From assembly GCA_963556695.1 (NCBI GenBank), contig CAUWAG010000010.1:310001-374000 (forward strand): DNA of 64,000 nt, in the 5' to 3' direction. Of the stretch, positions 22,289-35,700 are shown piece after piece. The DNA comes from Anthostomella pinea (lineage: Eukaryota > Ascomycota > Sordariomycetes > Xylariales > Xylariaceae). The position numbers and the translations under genes are program-made. The notes below the pieces were generated by a model. The model saw only the letters and a list, made by a program, of their open reading frames with translations, searched no databases and was not told the DNA's origin. Within the stretch, counting starts at the first letter, position 1, and each line of letters starts with the position of its first letter.

Positions 22289-24430
22289 ATGAACCGCGTA
22301 GCAGTACAGCAGCAGCTCCGGCTGTTGCGCGGTCCTGTGTGCGGCATCAAATGGACCATCAGCAGCAGATGGCAAGCAAATATACCCGTAACGGGTGCTC
22401 ATCGGCTGGGACGCGTCGCGAGGCATGGGCCATCCGCGCCACAAGTTCGACATCTCAACACGGTGACACCCAGCCCCGATAACAGCGAAGAGGGACAGTC
22501 TGGCACGTACAGCGAAGCAGATCATGAACACGCCGTCATCTCGACCTTTGATCTCTTCTCCATCGGTATCGGCCCTTCGTCCTCTCACACCGTTGGGCCC
22601 ATGCGTGCCGGCAACATCTTCGTCGCAGATCTCGCAGAGGCCGGCCTGCTGCACAAAGCGCACAAGATACGCATCTGGATCTACGGCAGTTTAGCACTTA
22701 CAGGCGAGGGCCACATGACACCCTCGGCCCTGCTGCTGGGCCTCGAGGGTGCAGACGTGGAGACGGTGGACACGTCCTACGTGCCGTCTCGGTTTACGCA
22801 TATCAAGAACGAGAAGAAGCTCTTCCTGGGATTTGGACTAGGAGAAGACAAGGGCAAGGAGATTGCGTTTGACTACGACGTCGACTTCAAGTGGGAATGG
22901 GGCAGGAAACTCCCCCTGCACAGCAATGGCATGCGCTTCACCGTGTTTGACGAGGAGGGCATCATGTTGGCAACCAACGACCTGTTCAGCGTGGGCGGTG
23001 GTTTTGTCGTTAATGGTGCACTATCAACAGCCGCCACAGCAGCTGCAGCGAGCCAATCTTCCGGCGGGGCTTCCGCCAATACCGAGCTGCAGACGGACGG
23101 CAGTGGGGGACACCCAGCTGACTTGGCCGAGAACATGTTCTATAAAGAAATCCGACGAGCAGATGCCGCGGGTGATCGTCGAACCGGGCCCGAGATCAAG
23201 GCGGCTGAAGAAGCCACCGAAGAGACTACGGGTTTGGTTGACACTGGAAACCGTTCGCCTGCCACAGCAGACACCACAACCGCCGAGACTGGCACGAGCT
23301 CACAGCAACCTCGCTATCCGTTCCGGGATGCAAACAGTCTCCTGGCTCTCTGCAACAAGCACAATCTCACCATCGCACAGTTGGTATACGAGAACGAAAA
23401 GAGCCAAGGCTACTCGGACGAAGACATCACCAGCAAGCTGTACCGCATCTGGGAAGTCATGGATCAGAGTATCCTGGAAGGTGTTCAAGCGCCACTAGAC
23501 AGCAAGCTTCCCGGCTCCCTGCAGCTCCATCGACGTGCGCCGGCACTATATAAGAAACTGACAAGAGGTCTATATCCCTCCTCCACACAGGCTTCGGCAG
23601 CAGCAAGTGAGCAGGGTCAGTTGAGTTCTCCGAGTATCGCGCAAGGCGAGACCCCATCCACGCCAACACCGAAGGGAACAGGGGTAGCCGAGCTTGCGAA
23701 GGCGTCTACGCCACTCAGTCGGAAATTCGGTGCCAGCAAGCGAGGGCCTCCCCGGGTGCATGGCTCTGTCTATCACCCCATCATGCCCTCGCCCCTGCGC
23801 CGCACCACGTTCCCAGCGATGGACTACTTGACCGTATACGCCATGGCAGTCAACGAGACTAATGCTGCTGGTGGACGCATAGTCACAGCACCTACCAACG
23901 GCGCAGCGGGCATCATCCCAGCCGTTCTAAAGTACACCATCGAGTTCGTCAGCGACGACCCGGAACGCGACATCCTCACCTTCCTGCTCACGGCCTCGGC
24001 CATCGGCATGCTCTACAAGCGCGGCGCCACCATCTCCGCAGCCGAAGGCGGGTGCATGGCCGAAGTAGGCGTCGCCTGCTCCATGGCGGCCGGCGCCTTC
24101 GCGGCGTGCATGGGAGCGCGCCCCGAGACGATCGAACAGGCGGCCGAGATCGGCATCGAGCACAACCTCGGGCTGACCTGCGACCCGATCGGCGGGCTGG
24201 TGCAGGCCCCCTGCATCGAGCGCAACGCCCTGGGCGCCATCAAGGCCATCTCGAGCGCCAATCTCGCTCTGTCAAGCGAGGCCGGCACCCAGAAGGTCAG
24301 CCTCGACGATGCGATCCGCGCTATGCGCCTCACGGCCCAGGGCATGAGGAACGAGTTCAAGGAGACTAGCCTGAGTGGCTTGGCTACGAGCGTGCCGCTG
24401 CATATCCCCGTCAGCGTTCCGGACTGTTGA
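22289..24430 (+). CDS. L-serine dehydratase, iron-sulfur (bacterial SdaA-type), mitochondrial
   Basis: Intronless, 713 residues. The enzyme deaminates L-serine to pyruvate and ammonia with a [4Fe-4S] cluster instead of pyridoxal phosphate. The beta-domain signature [19 protein letters not shown] is at about 88-106; the alpha domain carries [31 protein letters not shown] and [19 protein letters not shown]589, C631 and C642 have the spacing of the three cluster ligands of the bacterial enzyme. The protein ends in Cys, as in Legionella LSD, where the terminal Cys binds the cluster and is self-inhibitory. Residues 1-30 are basic and lack acids, like a mitochondrial presequence. Two low-complexity inserts (about 245-350 and 425-490) make it longer than bacterial SdaA of about 455 residues. 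Confidence 0.93.
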   Translation: MNRVAVQQQLRLLRGPVCGIKWTISSRWQANIPVTGAHRLGRVARHGPSAPQVRHLNTVTPSPDNSEEGQSGTYSEADHEHAVISTFDLFSIGIGPSSSHTVGPMRAGNIFVADLAEAGLLHKAHKIRIWIYGSLALTGEGHMTPSALLLGLEGADVETVDTSYVPSRFTHIKNEKKLFLGFGLGEDKGKEIAFDYDVDFKWEWGRKLPLHSNGMRFTVFDEEGIMLATNDLFSVGGGFVVNGALSTAATAAAASQSSGGASANTELQTDGSGGHPADLAENMFYKEIRRADAAGDRRTGPEIKAAEEATEETTGLVDTGNRSPATADTTTAETGTSSQQPRYPFRDANSLLALCNKHNLTIAQLVYENEKSQGYSDEDITSKLYRIWEVMDQSILEGVQAPLDSKLPGSLQLHRRAPALYKKLTRGLYPSSTQASAAASEQGQLSSPSIAQGETPSTPTPKGTGVAELAKASTPLSRKFGASKRGPPRVHGSVYHPIMPSPLRRTTFPAMDYLTVYAMAVNETNAAGGRIVTAPTNGAAGIIPAVLKYTIEFVSDDPERDILTFLLTASAIGMLYKRGATISAAEGGCMAEVGVACSMAAGAFAACMGARPETIEQAAEIGIEHNLGLTCDPIGGLVQAPCIERNALGAIKAISSANLALSSEAGTQKVSLDDAIRAMRLTAQGMRNEFKETSLSGLATSVPLHIPVSVPDC

Positions 24431-25592
24431 TGCATTTTTTATCTTGAAATCGCTTTTCGCTTACTGCATTTCGGTTCGATGCTAGACTCTTCAGCTGGGT
24501 TGAGCGCTACTGGGTCTGGAGTAAGGGGGGGTTTTCTTTCACATTTGACGGCGAATTTATGGGCTAGATCTCATGGCGGCTGAATCGTGTAGTAACATTT
24601 AAACATTAGGGGCGCTTGGGTGCGGGTTATTTAGAAGATAGAGTAGAACCTCAGGGCTGGCCGTCCTCACAGGGGGATCTGATACGTATAATACTACACG
24701 TTGTCTTTTCCTTCGCTCTGAGGTCCATTCAACAATCATTGCGGTCACTGCGTCTTAGTTAGATTAATGGCCCTTATGATGTGTACGTAGGATATGGTGT
24801 TAACTTGTCTCATGGCGTCGCTCTAACCCTGTGGCTTCTTGGTCATGTCGGCCAGTCACTATTACCGTCAAGGGGGGACTCCAGCGGGCAGCTTGGGGAA
24901 AGTATCGTTTGGCGGAAACATGACGATGACACACACGACAACACGTATATACGGGAACAGGTCCAAAATCCTCTCAGCGTTAGCGCTTGCTTTGCTCGAA
25001 GCTCCCATCCGTCCGTTCACCCGTTTACTTTTTCTTCTGTGTGTACGTGGTCAAGGCTATTCAGAGGGGCGACTAGGACAAATGCTAGGTCCCCAATGTG
25101 ACTGATCACACTGACATATTACAGAAGCACTCGGAAGTTCGCCTCGTCTACCTGGGTACTTCTACGGTTCACTTATTCTACGCGTCACTATCAACGTCAA
25201 TCGCAGGCGCCGATGTAATAAGGCATGAGAGAGAGATGTATGGTGTAGAGTTCCAGTGTATTACAAATCTATAGCAGAATGCCAGCTCCGTGGCGCTTCA
25301 CGGGTATATGTATACAATGCACAACATTCTTCCCTGGTGGATGCCGTTCTACTCCATTCCCATGCAAGCCATGAGAGGCAACCGACTTACTTTTTGTGTG
25401 TCCTCGCCCGCCAATTCCAGCCTCTAGAACGCCAGACCAGCAAATGTATCGCGCAAGGGGTATTGTTGAAAATCATGTCAAGTCAAGAGAGCCAGCCAGC
25501 CCACGTGTCCGATAAACGCCGTTTCCTTTTGCTGCATCATCGTCATCGTGGAGGTGAGGTCGCGAGGCCGAAGTCGATGTAGGGATCGAACC
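24431..25592. other. Tail-to-tail intergenic region
   Basis: Lies between the stop of the serine dehydratase gene and the stop of the arrestin gene on the other strand. I see only 3' flanking sequence and no supportable gene. Confidence 0.5.
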
Positions 25593-27185
25593 TCACGGTG
25601 ACCGCGCCTCGTACGCGGGGCTTGCACCCCGCTCCATCTCTCCCACCACCTCCTGGCTGCCACGGTTGGGCGTCGAGTTCTCAAGCACCAAGCCCTCCAT
25701 GCTGTCGTAGGAGATCGGGTTCGTGTACCCGGGCGGCGAGGGCGGCACGTCCTGGTAGATGGGGGGCGCCTCGTTGTCCCAGCTGACGCCCAGGCCGGCG
25801 CGCTCCGTCATGACGATTCCAAAATGCATGCGCAATATGCGTGCGACGCCGGTGGGCGTGGCATGGCGCGGCTGGTTGAGCGGCGAGTACTCCTGCACGA
25901 CGACCATCTCGACGACGAGCTGGTGCGTGACCTCGGTGCCATCGCTGCTGTGCATGTCGCATACGGCCTTGGCGGTCGGCGGGCACTGGTACGAGACCTC
26001 CATCTCGATGTTGCCGTCAGGCGAGTAGTCGGCCTTCCACCCGTTGTGCATGTCGGCGTGGGCGAGGGTGCGCAACTCGGTGCGCTTGGCGCCCTTCTTG
26101 GCCGGCTGGCCCGTCTCCGCGTCCTTTGGGGAATGCTTCTCGCAGGCCGGGGCGACGGTGGTCAAATTCTCCTCCAGCTTCCACGAGAGCCGCTTCAGTT
26201 TCCAGTACTCGACGCTTTTGGCCTCGACGTTGCGCTTGGTAATGCCGTCGAAGCGGATCGTGAACTGGTTGGCGCCCATGGGGTGCACGACCTGGTCGTA
26301 GTGCACGCTGGCGGTGATGTTGGTGGGTGGGAAAATGCGCACGCTGTGGTGCGGGATCTCGGGTACGGGGAGCGAGCGTTTGACATCAATCTTCTTGTAG
26401 AGCTTGATGGCACAGCCGCTCTTGGGCTTCACTTCGGCTGTGAAGTCGTACTGAATGGACAGAACGGAGTTGTCCGTCGATGCGGGCAAGTGACCGTCCA
26501 GTAAAACCGAGAATGGAAACTGGTGTGTTCCTGTTTCTCGTGTGAGTAAGTTATGAATTGATGATAGGGTTTACAAGTAGGAATATGCTGTTGACTTACG
26601 CTTGCTGAGAGCCGTGGGCTCAGTCAAGAAAGACCACTTCTTCACCTCTGTCTTCTGGTGGGCACAGCCATGGCAGTGATAGTTGAAGGGCTTCTTCTGG
26701 ATGACGTGGATCTCCAGTCGGGCATCGAAGCTCTGTACGTCGAGCGGCTCCTTGACACATAGCAGCATTTGACCCGAAACCAGAGCGCCAGTGCTGTTCT
26801 CTGTGTCGCCGTGCATGACGGCTGGTGGCGACTCGATTTTCCAGTCCAGCGACGCACTCTGGTTGTACGAGTGGTCTTTGGAGGCCTTGGATCCGCCCAG
26901 GTGCAGGGTCGGGAAGCTCAGGCGGTGGTGGTCCTTGTGGTCCTTGGGGTGCTTCTCCTTGGCCGAGTCCGGCATCTTGACCGCCGGCGCCGCTGTCTGC
27001 GCTGGTGTGTTGTTTAGTACGTTGTCCTCGGCAGTAGTCTCGTCTACAGAAGAGGCGTACGACGGGTTGCGGGTGGGTCGCTCTCTCGACGTGCGCCTGG
27101 ATGTGTTCGGGCTGCTTCGTCGCTGCACCGAGGCCTTGATGTGGTCGTTGGGCGAGCGGAAGAAGTCTACCACGCGGTGTGGCAT
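25593..27185 (-). CDS. ldb19: Arrestin-like ubiquitin-ligase adaptor, LDB19/Art1 type
   Basis: Two exons, 27185-26600 and 26530-25593, joined over a 69-bp intron give 507 residues. Yeast Ldb19/Art1 recruits the Rsp5 ubiquitin ligase to plasma-membrane transporters for endocytosis. Residues 1-110 are a basic, Ser-rich disordered tail. The arrestin-like region from about 112 contains the family-typical FNYHCHGCAHQK patch (C171, C174), then LLDGHLPAS after the splice and alternating beta strands to about 440. Two PPxY motifs follow, PPIY (451-454) and PPGY (461-464), the binding sites for Rsp5 WW domains. The PY motifs lie C-terminal to the arrestin fold, as in other alpha-arrestins. The symbol rests on overall pattern, so treat it as likely rather than proven. 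Confidence 0.85.
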
Positions 27186-30100
27186 CTTGGCAGGTCTGCA
27201 GGCAGGGGCGATGACCTCAGTTATATGTATAAGGTTATTGTGTACCTAATGATGATGCGATTTCGCTAGCCCAGCTGCAAGGGCGGGACAACCGGTGCGG
27301 TGTCGCTGATTCGCCGTGTCGGAAATCTGGGGAAAGGAGCTGGAGACCGGCGTAAGATGACACCTGTCCGCCCTCCGATGATGCTCGACTGTTTGTTCGG
27401 TGAGGGCGAGGGGCGAGGAGCGAGGAGCGAGGAGCGAGGCGGAAGTGGAATTGGATGTTCCTCTGCAAATCCTGTTCCTTCAATGTGTCGTAATTCCACC
27501 TCGAGTGCACCTGCATGTGGTCGAAAGAGCTCTGTCCCCTTTGGGTGGCGGAGTGGTGATGCCCTGGCTTCTGGTTGGTGAGGTTCCCGGTGTAAGTCGT
27601 CGGGTCGCAAGCCGCCGCAAAACAGTGACGGTGAGACGGCGAGACGGCTGAGTGTTCGTCTTGTGATTTTCAGTCTCGTCTTCAAAATCTCGTCAATTCC
27701 AAGCAGGGGGATGGTAGGTCGTCAGGATGTGTCGTTGGATTTCTCAGGGGTTGGTCTGCCCGTGTAAGTGGGTGTGCTGGTGAGTCTACTAAACAAAGGT
27801 ACGAGAGCTTGCCGCTTCACCGGGTCTGGGCCTCAGGGACTTGTTATAAGAAGCGTTGTCTTTGTCAACAGAAAACATCTGCGCATCATCCAGGTCAAGG
27901 GGGAGTCATATAGTCATGCCGACGAGGATCAAGCCTGTTATATTGCATCGTGGCTCGGTGTCTCGAGCACATCATGCTTCACCCGCCCTTTTCTCAGGTA
28001 ATTATGTGTCATTGCTTGCTGTGGAACTAAACCTGTCGCCTTCGGCCGGTCAGGGCGCTTGTTAGGGGTTCTCAGGCGCTGTAATTGCAGGCCAGTCAGC
28101 GCCCTACATTGTTCGAGTTCCAGCGGTCAAGAGGCCCTCGAGCTCCTCTTCAATCCACATGGTCCAATAGTGCTTACAAGGGTGGAAGAACGTGCTCGAA
28201 GTACTGGCCGGCCATCATCGGACTCGTCTCTGATTCGCTGGTCTATGACATCTCGCAACCTCATCAGGATGTGGCACAACGCATCCATCCATCGTCACAA
28301 GAATTTGCCAAGTTTTCACGTGCAAGGATGTCTACCATCACGATAGGAACGCCACGAACATAGGGGTCGTCTACCTGCAGGTCCATGGAGAGAACCGAGC
28401 GAGTACCCGTTGAGATGCTCCCAATGCGAATACTCAAGAAGTATAAGCCGTGCAAGTAGTCGGAGGTGAGTTGCAGGTCCCAGGGTCTTATAAAACTTGC
28501 TGAGACATCATGTCCAGAATAGTGTACCCGGTTGATTGAAGATCTGCGAATAGGGCCACGGCGGGATCAAGTGTAGATCATATATGGCGTCTCGTTCGTG
28601 ATCGCAGCCAGCCCTATGCACTCACTCGCTAGGCAGACTAGGCGAATCCCCGATGAGATCGCCAAGGAGGACATCACACAGCTGGGGATTTCCGGGTTTC
28701 GACCATGCTGTTACCGTGCCATACAGTGTACACGGGTGCTGACTGATACCCCACAGATGTTGAAGGCCGTCAGCCGAGATATTGTCATTGGGTAACGTCA
28801 GCTCACACCGCATCAGCTGCAGCACATGCCACAACCAACGCAAGGCAGTCGAGCACAGGGCGGAGCTCCGTCGGTACGGTGTGGACGCAAGGGAGGTCGA
28901 GCAAACATGCAAACCGACTCCTGCATACGGTCCCGGCGTCAGGACAACGAAGAATTTGCAACACGGGGAGACCCCACTCGAATGAAGCCATCGTGAACAA
29001 AGCGGATCGTACGATGCCGTACCCTCTTGGGACCATCGGCTCCAGCGACTAGCGGGCCGTGTTACTCGATCGTTACCCTATAAGATCCACAGCCGACGCA
29101 TGCAATTGCCAAATGCGACCAAATGCGACTCGGCTCCGGCTCGGTGGGTTCGTCAGAAAGGTCTGGACGCCTGCTCCGGACTAAAGATTACTTAATCAGA
29201 GATTAGACTCGAGTTGAAAAGAAGGTGAAGACTCGGTGACGACTTTGATGAGGGAAGACACCGAGCTCAGGAGTATATAAAATTCTCTGAGTTCTCACAG
29301 GCAAACTTCTCGACATCAAGGTTCCCCAGGGGACTGAGGGGCTGAAGATTCGACGCCTCACATGAACAGGACATGGATGCATCTCTTCCATCAAAGGCGG
29401 GGCACCAGGGAGTCACCTGTCAAACGACAATTCTTATTTTTTCACCTTGCACCGATCCTATGGGAATTGGACTCCATTCCTGGCATTCCAAGCTCCCCCG
29501 CTAGAAGGAAAATTTCACCTTCGGTGAGCTAGGCACTCCACGGGCCAGCCGTGACCCGTCCTATTTTTTGCTGGTGGAAGCCGAAGCCGAAGCTTGCCGC
29601 GACTCCACCCATGGAAAAGTTCTTGAAGCTTCGTGCAAAACAGGCCGGCTTGCAATAAGTGGGCCATCGAAGCGCCGACTTTGGCAGTTTGGATGAGGCC
29701 GTTGGAAACTATCGTGACCGTTCCTTGCGCAGGGAGATTGGCATCAGGCTCACACGCGCTTGTCGCGTGCTGGACTGTGAGTCTGTGACTCCTGCTCTGT
29801 TTCGACGTGACACAAGGCTGAAGACGGCTGCAACCGGTCGCACCAATAACGAGTATGTCCAAGTTGCATTGCTTTTCGGCTCCCGTCAGGTGAGCCGAAG
29901 CCCGAAGGCTCATTTAACTACCATGGTGCTCAAATACCTACGGGCCAGTCTTCGGCGCCCTCGCACAACGTTATGCGTCAGTACGGCGTCGGGAGAGCTG
30001 CATCCAACAACGCGGAAGCCGACGGCTATTTTGAACTACGTCTCTATTCTCATATGTAGCTGCAGCAGACAACAAACACTTCCCTTCACCAACCCACATC

Positions 30101-30497
30101 CTCAAGACCACGACGAGCTTACATGACGAAACGATGCCTCCACGTCTTTCACTCTAGTATGTCGAGCCAAATGGGTCCAAACTTGAAGTTGCTGTCGGTG
30201 ACCTTGCCATCTCTCTGATCCTCACGCATCTGCTCAGGCTTGTTGCTACTGTCACACGAGGAGCACTCGCTACGAGCGACACCGGCTCCGATGCGTAACG
30301 TGCTTATTGCATTTTTACGGATGCCACCTTTCGCTTGGTGGATGAGGAGTGTACGGAGACTTTTGAGGGTTTGGTGTACTGGTCAGCAATCCAGCTTGCG
30401 AGGCACCCATTAAACGCCACCAGGCATGCCTTACATCAATGGCTCGAGCCTAGGTGAGCGCCATTAGGCCAATGTCATGGAGGCGGAGACATGGTTG
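27186..30497. other. Intergenic region with short repeats
   Basis: A 3.3-kb gap without a supportable gene. It starts with the arrestin promoter (minus strand) and ends in 3' flank of the NDUFAF6-like gene. A 7-bp tandem GAGGAGC-type repeat is at about 27411-27440. Overlapping frames near 29515-30126 lack motifs, splice logic or family resemblance. Confidence 0.45.
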
Positions 30498-31661
30498 TCA
30501 TATTTGTTGTGTTTTATGAGCTCGCCACAAGTTCCACGGGAGTTTCCAACTGCTTTTAACTTTGAAGGGGTCGAAATCCTGGGCCTCTAGCCGCGTCAGG
30601 TAATCGGCGGCAGGTATAACCTCCAGGAGGACACTGAAACCTCGCCGTATGTCCATCTGCACCCCATCATCGCTAGAGGAGGCATCCTGGTAATCGTGCT
30701 GCTCCTCGCCCTGATGCTCGTACTCATGTCCGGGGTTCTCCCCGGTACGGAGATTCTTCAACATTTCTCTTGCGGTGATAATATGGTCATTGGCTCGCGT
30801 AGCGACCTTGAAGATGGCGTCTTGGAGGCCCTCAGCTTCAGGGCCGTGCCTGTACACGTCCTCTTCCTTCACCCCGGTTTCTGCTAGAACATCCAGCGGG
30901 AGGAGTAGCACCGGGTTCCTCCCTCTCCCTACATCGGCACCGCCAGGCGACTTGACAGAGGGTGAAGGTGCAGCCAGGATTGGGACACCCCTCAGGACAG
31001 CAGTTATTCCGCAGGCCTTGCCTATATGGCTCGCGAGATGATCCATGTGCATGGAGCGCATGGGCAGCGCAGCCAATGTGGAATACATCAACGTCGAATA
31101 GGTATTCTCGGCGTATTCTTCAAGCGACTCTAGACTGGTGAACGGTCGGTTGTCCATGTACTTCTCGCGCGTATTGATCAACCGCAGTAGCCAGAACTTG
31201 ATGGAGCTCGGGCTGTGGCCGGGCGATGTCTCGGCCAGCTGGGACAAGACTTTGTGTAGTAGGATCATGATGGGTTCTTTCGGGGGCTTTCCCGCAAACG
31301 TGTTGTTGACAGCGTCTCGCCAGAACTGCATGCGCAGCTGTCCGATTGCTGGGTTCGACACGAGATCGGGAAGTCGCACCAGCTCGAGGTTGAAGGCGCG
31401 AAAGGCATCGTAGGCGTCTTGTCGCGCTTTGGGTATAAAGTTTCGTATCAGGTAGGAATCGTAGTCAGACTGTCTGGTTCAGTTAGACAACATAGCTCAA
31501 GTCATGCGCGGCATGAGCGACCACCAGTCGTACCGTAACTGTGCGACACAGTATTGCCTCGCTTTGTCGACCTCGGCATCAGTCACAAGACATCGTCGCG
31601 ACGACTGTTGGAGAGCTTTGGACCATTGAAGGCCCGGTCGCGCTCGAATCACACGATACAT
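30498..31661 (-). CDS. NDUFAF6-like complex I assembly factor (squalene/phytoene synthase fold)
   Basis: Exons 31661-31534 and 31473-30498, with a 60-bp intron, give 367 residues. The splice joins CVAQLR to QSDYDSYLIRNFIP, the family's characteristic N-terminal block. NDUFAF6 homologues belong to the phytoene/squalene synthase superfamily but act in early mitochondrial complex I assembly. The start at 31661 gives MYRVIRARPG.., an Arg-rich acid-free presequence, which is why I chose it over frames further upstream. The remaining body shows helical segments such as LVSNPAIGQLRMQFWRDAV and HIGKACGITAVLRGVP. An acidic, disordered insert with EHQGEEQHDYQDASSSDDG interrupts the C-terminal third. 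A true isoprenoid synthase is unlikely because the DxxxD metal-binding motifs are absent. Confidence 0.87.
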
Positions 31662-32142
31662 CGGAAGCCGCTATATGAGACAAGTTGATCTGGACCAAGC
31701 CATCCCTCACAACGTTGAAGTGCGGGCTGCGGTTGCGCAAGGGCAGGAAGCTGATTGTGCTTGAAGCTGAGAGCTCCAGTCTGGCATTATAATAACCATT
31801 GGATGACATCAGTGAGGTTTCAATTGACGGATTGATGCATTTCTACTCCAGTTGTTGCACTTAACTGGTGTAGTTCTGTAGCGGGTCCAGATAAGCCCGC
31901 TGTAATCAACACGCGATCAGGTGATACCCGCGCCGAGGAAGTCGCGTCGCCTCACTAAAACGTCCAGCAGGCGCGTCTCCTCTTCATGTCTTTGTACGTT
32001 TCATTTTCGTGGACACCACCTCTCACTGCCAACACACTCTTCCCCAGTCTTCCATTAACGCCACATAATCAATGAAGACACGGGCTTCCATTAACTCGTC
32101 GTTGTCTCTCGTCTCTCCTCTGCTGCGACATCCAAGGTCACC
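31662..32142. promoter_or_regulatory. Shared upstream region of the NDUFAF6-like and RAD5 genes
   Basis: 481 bp separate the two divergent start codons, so both promoters must lie here. No strong TATA box is visible on either side, which fits housekeeping genes. Confidence 0.5.
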
Positions 32143-35100
32143 ATGAGTTTCGCGGGCTCGGAGGAGCCGCCGGCCAAGAAGCGAAGGTTCTTTGCCGATT
32201 CTGACGACAGCCCAGCGAAAAACGACGCGGCACCAGAATTTCTACAGACTCGGTCGCCTTTGGCAGTGAAGCAGTCGCAGAATGGCTCGAACCCATCTTC
32301 GGCCAATGGACCAACCAATGCTCCTCGTCCACAGCCAACCTCTACGTCTGCTGATACCGTGACCTTTGCTGACGAAGCCTTTGAAGCCTTCATTGGCGAG
32401 AAGGTTGACCCGGAGGCACTCAGTACCATTCGCAGCCACTGTGGGAACAACCTCGAGCGAGCCGTCAACATGTACTTTGACGGTACATGGAAGAACTTCC
32501 GAAAACGACCAACGCCCATTAGTAACTCGCCAATGTTTCCTTCACGACCATCCCAACCTCAGTCTGCTGCCTCTAATGGAGCCCATGTGCCTTCGCTACC
32601 GCCGTCATTGTCACGATCGATGCCCGAGACTCGTTATATCGGTGCATTTGGAGTGGAGGGGTGGGCTACTCGGAGCGGTGCGACTCTCAAATACGGGGAT
32701 GCTGTGAAGATCGACCGACAAAAGATCCAACCCAAGCCTTCGGCCGCCAGATCGAAGAACAAGATCGATGTCTCAGCTGCGCCGCCTCGGATGAGTCCGG
32801 CTGAAGCTAGAAGGGTTGATGTGATCGTGCGATTTACCGATGCAGGAGGCTCCGAGATTGGAAGACTGGCCAAGGATGCTGCCAACTGGATCTCTTCGCT
32901 CATGGACCAGAGCGTGTGCAATTTTGAGGGCAGTTGTGTGTATGCGCCGGAAAGAATCAGGACGAATGATACCGTCTTCATTCAGCTGTGGTGTTTCCTG
33001 AAAAGGTCCATATTCCAGGGGAACAGGATTCAGTTGTCAAGCAACAATCGTTCGACCGGCCTTTTCGAGGAAAAGGAGACGTCAGAGGAGCGCGATCTTC
33101 GTCTGCGGCAGGTGGCCCTTGTCAGGTTATTTCAGGAGATCAACCTCGCACCTACGAGAGCCAACGCAGCTGCGGCCAAGGACTCCAGTCAAGGGCTTCT
33201 GTCTGCTGCCGAGATGGATGAAAAGAAAAGCAAAGATGCTTCCAAGTCCAGTAATCGGTACGTTTCACCATTCTGATGCATACGACACCCGTACTGACTA
33301 CATACAGGGAGGCTCGTGGATCTTCACCACCGTCAGACGATGCAGAGGAAGGCGAAGAGCTGGAACAAGATCAGCTTGACTCCCTTTATCGAAAAGCTCA
33401 GTCCTTTGATTTCAATACCCCCGAGGCCGAACCTGCAGATACATTCGCCATGGATCTCCGTCCATATCAAAAGCAATCGCTCCACTGGATGCTTGCCAAA
33501 GAGAAGGATCAGAAGAATGAAGCACGGGAAGCTTCAATGCACCCCCTCTGGGAAGAGTACTCTTGGCCAGTGAAAGACGTCGACGACAAAGATCTACCTC
33601 TGGTCGAGAATCAAGACAGTTTCTACGTGAATCCATACTCCGGGGAGATGTCCCTAGATTTTCCCGTCCAAGAGCAGCACTGCCTGGGTGGTATTCTTGC
33701 CGACGAGATGGGCCTGGGAAAGACGATTCAGATGCTAAGTCTCATCCACTCCCACAAATCGGAGATAGCCACACAGAAATCGGACGCTTCTATCAATTCT
33801 GTCAACGGACTTCCAAGACTACCATCAAATTCCCATGGCATCGTATCCGCGCCCAAGACCACCCTCGTCGTAGCCCCGATGTCACTGCTCGCGCAGTGGC
33901 AAAGCGAAGCCGAGAACGCATCCAAAGATGGAACGCTAAAGTCAATAATCTACTACGGCAACGACAAGATTGGCGACCTTCAAACGTTGTGCTGTGAAGC
34001 CAATCTATCTTCTGCTCCGGATGTGATCATTACGAGTTACGGTGTGGTCCTGTCCGAGTTCAGCCAGATGACTGCGCGAAAGGGCAGCAAGGATCAGCAT
34101 ACCGGTCTATTCTCTCTGAACTTCTTCCGAATCATTCTTGACGAAGGCCATACGATTAAAAACCGTCAATCCAAGACGGCCAAAGCTTGCTACGAGCTAT
34201 CGGCTGAGCACCGCTGGGTGCTGACAGGCACACCTATCGTCAATCGCTTGGAGGATCTGTTCAGTCTGGTCAGGTTCCTTAGGGTGGAGCCTTGGAACAA
34301 CTTCTCCTTCTGGCGAACATTCATCACGGTACCGTTTGAGTCCAAGGACTTCATGCGGGCACTGGACGTAGTGCAGACGGTGTTAGAGCCTCTTGTGATG
34401 AGGAGAACGAAGGACATGAAGACCCCCGACGGCCAGTTGTAAGTATACCCTGCACCTTTCGCGTATGTGGTGAAGCATCTCACTCACAATCGTTTAGTCT
34501 CGTACCACTACCGCCGAAGTCAGTTGAGGTCGTTGATGTTGAGCTCTCCGAGGTTGAACGTGACGTCTACGATCACATATTCCGACGAGCACGAAGCACC
34601 TTTTCTGCGAACATCGACAAGGGTACCGTGATGAAAGCGTACACCACAATCTTCGCCCAAATTCTCCGTCTGAGGCAGTCATGCTGCCACCCGATCCTGG
34701 TCCGTAACAAGGACATCGTGGCTGACGAAGAAGTCGCTGGTGCCGAAGCCGATGCGGCAGCGGGGCTTAGCGATGACATGGACCTGCAGTCTCTGATTGA
34801 ACAGTTCACTGCCACCACTGGGGACGAGAAAGATGCTAATGCCTTCGGCGCCCATGTTCTTGAGCAGATTCGTGACGAGGCAGTCAATGAGTGTCCCATT
34901 TGCTCCGAAGAACCCATGATTGACCAGACTGTTACCGGTTGCTGGCACTCGGCGTGCAAGAAATGTCTCCTGGACTACATAAAGCGTAGCACTGATCGTC
35001 ATGAGGTTGCGCGATGCTTCAATTGTCGTGAACCTCTCAACACCCGCGGCCTTTTCGAAGTCGTCCGTCACGACGACGATAGCTCCGTGAAAATCAGCCT

Positions 35101-35700
35101 TCGGCGCCTCGGAGTCAACGAATCCTCGTCCAAGGTAGTCTCACTGATGAATCACCTGCGCGCCCTCCGCAAGGAGCACCCTCGAATGAAGTCTGTTGTT
35201 TTCAGTCAGTTCACGTCCTTCATGTCACTGATTGAGCCGGCGCTCGCCAAAGCCAACATGCACTTCGTCCGTCTCGATGGTTCAATCACCCAGAAGGCCC
35301 GTGCTGCCGTCTTGAAGGAATTCAGCGAGTCTGATAAGTTCACCATCTTCCTGATTAGCTTACGAGCCGGCGGAGTCGGACTGAACCTCACGCAGGCGAA
35401 GCGCGTCTTCATGATGGATCCGTGGTGGAGTTTCGCAGTCGAGGCGCAGGCAATTGACCGTGTCCATCGCATGGGTCAGGATGACGAGGTCAAGGTCTAT
35501 CGCTTCATCACGAAGGATAGTGTTGAGGAGCGCATGCTGAGGGTGCAAGACCGGAAGAAATTCATGTGAATCCCTTCAAGAAGTCCCCGACTGCCACCCC
35601 GTCTCTAACGTGTGCCTATAGTGCAACTTCGTTAGGCATGATGTCAGATGAGGAAAAGAGACTCCAGAAAATCGAAGACATCAAGGAGTTATTGAGCTAG
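32143..35700 (+). CDS. rad5: DNA repair helicase/ubiquitin ligase RAD5
   Basis: Four exons, 32143-33257, 33308-34438, 34498-35565 and 35622-35700, give 1130 residues, normal for fungal Rad5. Rad5 polyubiquitinates PCNA and remodels stalled forks in error-free damage tolerance. In order: nuclear-localisation patch KKRR near residue 12, a UBA-like segment near 75-115, HIRAN DNA-end-binding domain starting at RYIGAFGVEGW (164), SNF2 ATPase with DEMGLGKT (504-511) and DEGH (650-653), then an inserted C3HC4 RING starting C881 (CPIC..CWHSACKKC..CFNC), then helicase C with SQFTSF and the Q-rich arginine-finger block DRVHRMGQ. A RING between the two helicase lobes is diagnostic. The last short exon completes KKFIATSLGMMSDEEKRLQ. 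Introns of 50, 59 and 56 bp are all GT-AG. Confidence 0.95.

Noticed and set aside
29515..30126. Overlapping frames of 132 and 155 codons on both strands
   Set aside because: No motif, no start context and no splice sites; each is most probably a chance opening.
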